Assembly (NCBI RefSeq): GCF_019097595.1
Contig: NC_080711.1
Span: 24,503,928-24,567,927 of the forward strand
Source: Hemibagrus wyckioides
Taxonomy: Eukaryota > Chordata > Actinopteri > Siluriformes > Bagridae
Reading direction: 5' to 3'
DNA: 64,000 bases
Under the pieces are notes generated by a model, which saw nothing but the letters and a program-made list of their open reading frames with translations, had not been told where the DNA came from and ran no database searches. Both the position numbers and the translations under genes were made by a program. This document shows, piece after piece, positions 36,891 through 46,532 of the stretch (position 1 is its first letter; each line of letters begins with the position of its first letter).

Positions 36891-39800
36891 ACTATTTAAG
36901 TAGAACTATTTTATTTGTCTAAAAAACATTTTAAAATGTACAATTATTAAATACACCACCCAAAAAAATATTTAACCTGAATAAATGTACATTCAAATAG
37001 TTTTGTCAGCTTCCAAACTCCATGTAGATTTTGTTAAACAGCATGAATTAATAACTTTAGTTCCCTCGTGTGTTTTAAACACAAGATTTCTGTTTAAAAA
37101 TCAGCCCACGGACAATTCATTAGCGCTTTCGGCTAAATAGCTGCATGAATTCCTTGTGCAGCTCTGAACATTAAAGTCACATTAGCATTAGAGCAGTTTG
37201 GCTCTCCGATATATAACACAAAGTCAACACCGTGTTAGCATTTAAATAAAAAACTGGAAAGTAGTGACCGTTAAAAGTACTGGATACTGCTCTGCAATAC
37301 TGACAAGAGGCTGGTTAAAAACAATGGGGAGGGGGGTTGGGGGGAGGGGGCGATGGTTGGGGTGATGTCATTGTTGACACAAACGATTATAATAATCACA
37401 TACAGGCAGGGGGGTAAATATAGAAACCTGCCAGACACAATGCTAACACAATGGTAACACAAAGCTAACACAGCTGCTCAGTGACTGAAAAGACCAGTGT
37501 GTGTGTGATGTCATTGAATGACATCCATTCAGCTCAACAGCTGAACAGGTGGAGGTGTGTGTGTGTGTTGGACACACCCATCCTACAGGACTGACCTGTA
37601 TGTAGTGGGAGAGTCTGTGTGTGTGTGTATAGCTGTTTTTCTGCACAATCACAGACAAAATGTTAAATCTAGAACCCATCCTCATCAGGGTTCCTCATGT
37701 GTCCCTCTGTAGAACTATCCCAATTTAGAGGTTTTCTAGGAATCTTAAGAGCCTTCACTATCTGAAGCACCCTCGAGTACTTCTCCACAATTTGCCATAC
37801 TGCAAAACGTGAGTGCTATCTAGTTAGCTTTCCTATTTAATGTTGATGACAAACAAATCATGGTTGTCATGGTAACATTATAATTTTAACACGTTTGCCT
37901 GGTATTGAATAAATCCGTGAGAAAACCTAACCTAAGGAAGAAACCGAAGTACTGTAATCTCACAGAGTAATGTGGGCTAGTTTACTAGCAGCTAGCAGAG
38001 GTGGGAAATGAGGGCGCTTCCAAGTTTGTTTACTTATGTATATTAATGAATCGTGCTGGTTTTATAACCAGGGTAAATTGTAAAGATGGCTTAAACCGAG
38101 ACGTTTGATATTTGAAGGAATCGTGGTGAGGACTGCAGACACAGGGTGAGGACGACAAGCAGAGGAGGAAGAAGAAGCATAAAAAAAAGTGTGTTTAATA
38201 AGAATAGAGAGGAGGAGCGGGCGGATCCAGGCGGGGGGCTCAGCACTACAGAGCAGTGCATCCTGGGAAACGACAGATTTTTTGAGAGTGATCGATCGAT
38301 AGCCTTCTTTCTCCCCGGCAGTCGAGCTCACCTCCTGTGGTTCCTCAGGCTATTAATCCCAGTGCCTGTAATTTCCTCCCACACACACGCACACACAAAT
38401 ACAAACACACACACACACACACACAATACACACACACACACACAACACCAAGTACTTCTGGGAAACTTATCATAATCTCTGTTTATGCTGATTTTTATTA
38501 CCAACAGTTGCTCACACATTACAGTTTGTGTCCCGTTTTTTCAGCTTTCTCCATATTATATCATATCCTTGGAATCAATCATTACCTAAAACGTAATGTT
38601 CTGTACTCTATCTGTAGACATTTTCTTACATGATGTAACAGTTCTTATTTTTCTTGACTATTTTCTCAAAATGCTGCATTCTTCTTAATATCTTGATTTT
38701 TATCAATAATAAAGTGCACAAAATTACGCAAAATCATGTTCATACATGTGAATGGTGTGTGTATGACTTACAGTTTCCCAATAAAATCAAATCCCAACTC
38801 AGACTCCCAGATAAATATTGTGTTTCTAATTAATTTCAGTATATCGTAATATTTTAATAATCTGTGTTCTGAAAGTCTGAACAAATAAAATAATAAATTA
38901 AAGATAAAAATGTACGGATTACAAAAATCTGCACATATTTAATGAACTGTTGCGTGATGATATATTATAATGTGTGACTTTTGTTTCACATTCTCAGTGT
39001 GAATGAGTGATCAGGCCACGCCCTCTCGTCCTTCCCCACCCCTTTTTCCTTGGTGGTTTTTATATTTGCATTTCGTCTATTTGTTCATCAGCGTGAAAAA
39101 GAAAATGAGTTCTCACGTACGTCCTCACCTTCGCCGTTCGCTCACAACTTCTCATCACACAGGAAACGTTTTAAGGAAGCGGTGAGAGCTTTGCGGTCGT
39201 CCCGAGCGAGGCTTGATTAGAATGCTAATGGAATAATGATTTCTGTAATCAGAGTAACCTCTGTTCTCCTGCAAGGTCTTTGTGTTTCTCCTGGTTTTGG
39301 AATGTGGTGTTGAATCTCTAGCGCTTGTTCTCAAGGTAACATTGTTCAGTATTTGGCATCGGCATTCACCTGACCTTTGGATTTGTTTTGTCTCTGTCTC
39401 TCCAGGAAGTCTACTACTCGCAGAGTCCCAAGGAGAAGGTCCGTGTGGACAGCAACAATGAGAACTCTGTGCCCAAAGACTTCGAGAGCATCGACAACAG
39501 TAACTCCGCGTCACGTCTCCAGATGCAGCGCCACACCTCCAAAAAGCGGCAGCAAGAGACACCTGAGAAGGCCAAGGGCTCCAACGAGCTCGTCCACTAC
39601 GGCCTGAACCATACTGGGGTGAGGCTCCATCGTGACTCCGCCCTCACACCGCTCCCTTCACGGAATCACAACCAACGGGCCAAGAAGACGGTCATCGCTA
39701 CATCCGAGATCAAATATGACCAGCCGCCCAAATGTGAGATCACAGGCAAGGAGGCCATTTCAGCTCTGTCTCGCGCTAAAACCAGTGAGTGCAGACAGCA

Positions 39801-42265
39801 GATTGCTGAGGTGTACTGTCGACACAAAGACAGGCAGCTCATGCCTGAGAAAGTCACTCGCTACTGCCCCCTAGAGGGTGAGTACACTCCATATTACAGC
39901 TTTTTTTTAATTAATTCATGTTATCACCATGAACTAAATTCAATAAACAAGCTTCTCAGTTCACTTGAAAGTTCAAGATTCAAGAAGCTTTATTGTCATT
40001 TCAACCACATATAGCTGACGCAGTACATAGTGAAATGAAACAACGTTTCTCCAGGACCTGGTGCTACATAAACATACAACATAAAGACCAATCACAAGAC
40101 TAGATCACAAGACAATCAACACAAAGCTAGGACCGAAAGTTCGTCCAAGCCAAGTTAGTAGGGCTATCGAAAACAGGAAGTGTGGCAACATCCAGAAACA
40201 ACTTGAACTTGAAAATGATTATACCTCCCTGGGACCAAGCGCAGATGGTACCACTGCCTTCTGGCTACGTGGTGTCGCCAAAACGTGCTTGGACCCCCTG
40301 CTTGTTTCTGCTTCCATTATTTTCTCAGTTGGTCTAATTAAGAAAATATGAATTAATAACTAATTCAAACACTATTTTAAGAGCAGCATTTGGTTCAGTC
40401 TCAGTAGTTTATCACAGTGTAGTTCTTTAAAGGTTGACGCTGTTGCTGCACAGCTTCGTTTCATATTTTGCTTGAAATCTGAGCTGAATATTTTGTGGTT
40501 TAGATGTTCAGATGGAGCGAGTGTTTGTTCGATGTAGTCAGTGTTTACTCTAAAAATCTATCACTCTCTTTAATGACAGAGCAACATTTCCCCACTGCAG
40601 TCAAAGCGTAAAAAAAAGCTTTTGTATTATTTGTGTGGGTTTTTTTTCTTTCTTCTATTCTTTATTTAATCAAATCTTCTCTCTATGACTGATTATAGAA
40701 ATAGCTATTTTTCGACAAGCAGTAAAAATATTATTAGAGCGTGGTGGGAATGAAAGATAAATAAAAGTAAAGATAATGGAGGTTTTCCTGAATTAATTGC
40801 AGTGCTGTCAGTAGAGGTTTATGGAGGGGCTTCATTAAGCCTCACAGGACTGGCAACAGACAGCCGCGGCACTTGTAATTACAATCAGAGACAGGCTGGA
40901 AATGAGATTGTGGATTTCCGTGCCAGCTTAGACGCTTGTAATTGCCACACTGAGCAGCGTTTTCTTTCCTTTTTTTCCTTTTTAAAACTTTCTCTCCCGT
41001 TCCAAAAGCTGACTAGAGAAAACATATTCATGTAATTATGCAGTGTTTTGTGCCCTGAACGCAAATCAGGGTGGCGGATGTGTTTAAATAGAGTGGTGAT
41101 GGGTCCGTTCGAGACTTCAGTACACAGACGTTTCCGGAAAACCCAGCGCTTTCTGACAGATATGATGAGGTCGTCTCCACAGAGACCAGAGTCCGGGATC
41201 TGGAGGGTGTTGGGGCGAGAGTAATTCTAGCTAACCATAGCAAACCACATCTACATTATATGTGTGTGTGTGTGTGTGTGGAGCTTCATGTAATTATTGG
41301 ATGAGGCAATCGATGAAGGCTTTGAAGGCAAACGCCAGTGGCTTTTTCTCCCGCAGTGTCTCGGACTACATGAAAGTCAGACCACAGAAGAGTCATGACA
41401 GGTTTCTAAATCGAGCAGGTTTTCTAAGAACATCGTTTGGGTGGAGCAGCCAAGAGGAAAAGTCCGATCTGCAGACTGAAGCCTGCAGGGAACTGGACTA
41501 GCGCTTACAGCAGAATTACTTAAAACTACTCTGAAATCATTTACTGTTAACACTGTGCTGTAAAGGCTTCTTTTTTATTCTGTGCTCTAAGATTGTTTTA
41601 CAGTAAACACCAAAAGCTGCTGTGTTTTAAGTTAAGATGTTAAGACATAAGAAATGTTTACTTCCTTTCTTCCTATCCAAAGGAAACAATGTTACATACA
41701 GTGAATAATATTCTCACATTTTTATTGTGGGGCTGCTGGGATCAGGTCTCCTTGTGTCCTGTCTGTCCATCTGTCTCTCTGTCTGTCTGTTCCTGATTAG
41801 ATTTATTTAGAATGTTTTTTTCAGCATCCCAGAGACACTTAAATCTTATTTTTACACAAATAGACAAGATGGTACATGATAGATGCCTGGAGATGATATT
41901 TATATATCTGCCTGCCTGTCTATCCAGGGCTGTCCTGTCTATCTGCCTGTCCTGTCTATCTGCCTGTCCTGTCTGCATATCTAATAATAAATATATTATG
42001 TGCTTTTTAGTGACACAAATACACTTACAGTTCATTACATGCTAATACACATGGTGTCAAGTATCAGCATATCTGTCTGTCTGACACTAACCCTGTATAT
42101 GTATCTGTCTGTCATCCCTGTATATCTGTCTCACCCCATCCCTGATTATCTGTCTGTCTGACCCAAACTCTGTCTGTCTGTATAAATCTTCTTGATTCGT
42201 GATTATTGAAACGTGAAGATTTTAACTTGATGCACAGTGAGATGTTGCGCTAGACTGTGTGCATT

Positions 42266-42316
<51 letters not shown>

Positions 42317-45300
42317 ATGTGCCCATGTGTTAATGACAGGACGCAGTAGACGGAGCGGGCGTTGGTGCTGCATTTGAAGCTGATCTACTCACTCTTGTCC
42401 CTAAACACAGGAGAGACAGAATTTCAGACGAGGGGGTTAAAGAGCTGTGGGACTGATTAGAGGAAAAGCAGAGGTCCAGGAGTGGCCACCAGCTGCCCCC
42501 CTCAGGCCTTGGGTTAAAGGTATAGGACAGTAAGGACAAGACTGAGAGACAGCAATTACAGTCATTACGGCTCATCAGACTGCAGTCGGAGCGTGGCCTT
42601 GGTCCAGAACCACTCTGGGTGTAACTTAATATGAGGCTCTTAAAAAACGAATCCACCCTGGAACCCGACGTGGCCGGCTTTAGAAGCAGCATGTGACTGC
42701 TGTAGCATTATGTGTGTGTGTGTGTGTGTTTTTACACGATAGGGCATTTTTAGAAAGCTGTACTCAGCTCTCGGCGAGTCCTTGCGGTCTGCTGTGCTAT
42801 TTGTGAGCGGCTGAAGGGAGGAGATGTGATGGTGGTGTCCTGTAACTCGCTCTCATGGCTGCAGTGAAACACTTCCAGTGCGAGAGGTGATGCTGCGGTT
42901 AGGACGCGTGGCCACGAGTGCCAATGCGTTAATAGCGCATCTAATGTTTCCATCTTAACTCGATTTTGTTTCTTGCCGATTCTGGTGTCCTGTTCTGTCT
43001 CTCTCTTTCTCTCGCTCTCTCCCACACACACACACACACATACACAAGTTCCAGTTACACATCTGCAATAGCTACACTAATTCAGCTATGCTAATGCCTT
43101 ATTATAACAATTTGTAAACATTACATATTTAATTTAATATCTATTGTAACTGTTATGCATTAAAGCAGCAGTTTATAAGGTGTGTGAGAATTACAACTGT
43201 ATTGATAATTACGTGACCCAGCACACTCTGTTAAAACTACAAATTACAAATATTTAGGGAAAAGGGTGGGGCTAAAAAGATGTATCTTAGCTGTGGGCGG
43301 GGTTAAGAGGATTCCATGTGAACCTGGAAGTTGCTAGTTCTAGAATAAATGCATGATTTGTGATGTAACACTGATGTTCCAGGGTTAAGTGTAATTACAG
43401 TCTAGCTGGATTCTTTGCTCATTTTCTTTCATTGGTTACAGTCTGAAGGACAGTCCTGATGGTCTCATTTTCAGTGACACTGCCCTCACATTTTTTGGAT
43501 TAAAGACATGCTACATGTTAGCTAGGCATTACTAGGTGGAGTTGCCTAGCAACATTGTTTCTAAAACATAAATTGCAGTTAATTGTAGCACCATTTCAAG
43601 GCCAAAAAGCAGAAGCCTGAAGCGACGACGTTTATGATCTGTCTTTGAAACTATAGTATTTTGACTAGTCCAGAGCCAGGTTGATCATCATAAACTGCAC
43701 CTTCAATGCTCTATCCACAGAGCAAAGGGAAAATTCCTCTCATGCTTTTTCCCCCCGTTTTAATTCCTGCATAAGGATTAAAATGCTTTTCTAAGATAAA
43801 TATTAATACGAGTTGAATAAGATGAGCAGAATGTCCCGACCTAAACTTAGCAGCGACGGTTTGGGATCAGAGAGTGAAGGAAAACCAGCCAGTAATAACG
43901 TTCACAATGTTCTCAGGTGGCTTCTTCATGAAGAGAAGAGCTTTAACACATTTTTGCTTAATAACAAAATGTCATTTGGTCAGTTTAATGCTCCAAAAGT
44001 ATTAAAAAGTTGCCAGTACTGGTACTGCATGTGACAACATTTTGTTATCATGGAAAAAATACCATCACTGTGTTATTCAAATGAAGCCACATCTGCCTGA
44101 GTGAGCCGCATTCTCAGTCCCACAGCTGTTTCCTTTCTAAAGTTTGTCGCTTTATTTTGGACAAAGTAGGAACTCTCGCATATAACTTTCTCGCGTAACT
44201 TTATGATGAAACTTTCTGATAGAACTTTCTCATATGACTTTATAGTGTAATGTTCTCTTGTAACTATCTCATGTTTCAGCAGAAAGCAACACCATAAACC
44301 TGTTCACTGGTTTTCTTCTTATACTTCAGCTTATTAATGACTTACCTGTGTGCACTATAGGAGTACTGTGTGTGTGTGTGTGTGTTTTGTAAACAAACGC
44401 CGGGACTGAACTCCCAGGGAGATTTCCCTGATTAAGTAAGTGAATAACTGTTTTGTGTGTGTGTGCGTGTGTGTTTAGGTAAGGCGAGTGTGAACGTGCA
44501 CTGGGAGGAGGACTCCATGGAGACAGTGCCGGCTGTACCTGTGCGTATCGCCTTCGTGCTGGTGGTCCACGGCCGAGCCTCGCGCCAAGTGCAGCGTCTC
44601 TTCAAGGCCATTTACCACACGTCACACTTCTACTACATCCATGTGGACCAGGTACTGCATATACACACACACACACACACACACAATGTAAATGACACTG
44701 TTATTCAATTCAATTCAATTTTATTTGTATAGCGCTTTTAACAAAGAGCATTGTCTCAAAGCAGCTTTACATGAGAAACAACATAAGAAAACAACAAACA
44801 TATAAACAGACAAACAGACAGACAGTCCTAGATGTTATCCCAAGTGAGCAAGGCTGAGGTGACTGAGGCGACTGTGGCAAGGAAAAACTCCCTTAGATGG
44901 TATGAGGAAGAAACCTTGAGAGGAACCAGACTCAAAAGGTGTTCACTGTTACGCTACAATGCCCTCTAAATATCTTGAATATGGGGGCATATCTGGGGGG
45001 ATTGTGGTAGCTTAGTGGCTAAAGTGTTAGACTACTGATCAGAAGGTAGTGAGTTCAAATCCCAGGTCCACCAAGCTGCTACCACTGGGACCCTGAGCAA
45101 GGGCCTTTACCCTTAATTGCTCAGTTGTATAAGAAACAAGGTAAATTGTAAGTCACTCTGGATAAGGGTGTCTGCCACATGCCAGAAATGTAAATATCTT
45201 GTATTTCCTGCTTAACATTACACTAAATAGTATTACACTTATTTTTACAGGAAACATATTGCGTGACTTTTATTCAGGGTTAGTTCTGGCATGTGTGTGT

Positions 45301-45700
45301 GTGTGTGTGTGCATTCGTGTGTTTATGTATGCACAGATTGAGACAAGAGGAAATGAGCGAGAGACATCCTGTTTGGTTTCAGTTTGTCTCCTGCGGTGAA
45401 CATCCTCTATCATAGGAGCTACCTGAAGGAGACAGATAGAATAAGATAGGGAGAGGGGAGAGAAAAACGATGAGAGAGAGAGAGAGAGAGAGGAGAATAG
45501 GAGGACTATAAGAAGGAGAGATGGAAGACAAGCGTACAGGAGAGAAGAGAGGATGTGGGGATTTAGGAAGGAGAAGGAGAAAGGATATGTGGAGGAGGAG
45601 AAGGAATGAGAGAAGGAGGACAGAGAAAATGCAAAGAAAAAGAAAAAAATAGATGAGGAAAACAAGAATGTAACTGAGGAGAAAGAGTGGGTGGAAGAAA

Positions 45701-45740
<40 letters not shown>

Positions 45741-46490
45741 CAGAAAGACAGAAAGAAAGAAGAGGGAAGGAAAACTGGGAATTTTATATGGAGGAGATGA
45801 AATTAGTGGAGAAAGTGTGAGAGCAGAAGAAAGAAGCAAAATTGGATTGAAGCATGGATGAGGGGAAGGAAAATAAAAAAAGAGGGGACAATAAGAAGAA
45901 AGTATAGGCAAATAAAAGAAAGGAGAGGAGAAATGAAAAGACAGAAGATGGTAAATGGGAAGAAAAAAGAGAGGAGAGATGAGGGAAAGAAAAAAAGATA
46001 AAATGATGGGAACAGAAGGTGAAAGAATGGGAAGGAAGCATGAAAAAGACGAAAGGATAAGAAAGTAAAAAGATGGAAGAAGAAGAAAATGTGATGAGAA
46101 AGAATAGTTTAGGAAAGGAAAGGTGGAGGGAGAGAAGAGAGAAGGATGTTAACTGTACAGCAGGTTTTTCAGTTTGTTCCTCTTAGGGAAAAGATTCCAT
46201 GTATAACCTGACAGAACCCTGTAACAGAGTGGTTTGTTTCAGACAATGTTCTCATTAGGAAGCTGGAACCCTTACCCATGTGAGGAACTCTTGAGGAACC
46301 CTGATTTAGAGTGAAGAGGTTTGGCAGATAAACAGCAGGGTTCTGTGTCTCGCTCTTCACTCACTAAGCCGTTTAACACAAAGGCTGATGGGGGATTATT
46401 ACAGGAGGAGACTCAGCGGCTCAGTCACGCTTCACACACACACACACACACACATACAAATCAACGGCGTGGCAACATGAAAGCCTGTTT

Positions 46491-46532
<42 letters not shown>

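Larger units (their letters stand above)
10219..39405 (+). other. xylt1: xylt1 intron 1 (29.2 kb), repeat-rich
   Basis: A phase-0 intron with GTAAGA donor and TCTCTCCAG acceptor. It holds dozens of microsatellites, a 15-bp minisatellite (11190-11430), a triplicated composite repeat (19340-19576), seven of the nine family A copies, a SINE (33092-33334) and a G-quadruplex motif (37325-37350). Open frames inside are repeat translations or chance. Repeat-poor stretches near 14760-15140, 23225-23700 and 29230-29820 are candidate regulatory sequence. A long first intron matches the mammalian XYLT1 gene, whose intron 1 is also very large by my recollection. Confidence 0.9.
39878..44478 (+). other. 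xylt1: xylt1 intron 2 (4.6 kb)
   Basis: A phase-1 intron. It carries an inverted-repeat element 93 bp after the donor (39971-40213), a TCTG/CTGTC-rich degenerate repeat (about 41745-42185), a TG/GA compound microsatellite (42266-42313) and a second inverted-repeat element (43157-43709). It ends in a TG-rich acceptor. The 120-residue minus-strand frame near 42330-42692 shows no exon features and is probably chance. Confidence 0.93.

Noticed and set aside
44981..45190. A functional tRNA gene
   Set aside because: A- and B-box sequences are present but the arms do not pair as a tRNA, and a SINE core, tail and target duplication follow.
45270..45911. 213-residue minus-strand frame rich in Ser, Phe and Leu
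   Set aside because: It is a translation of the purine-rich repeat block on the other strand and has no domain-like composition or exon signals.
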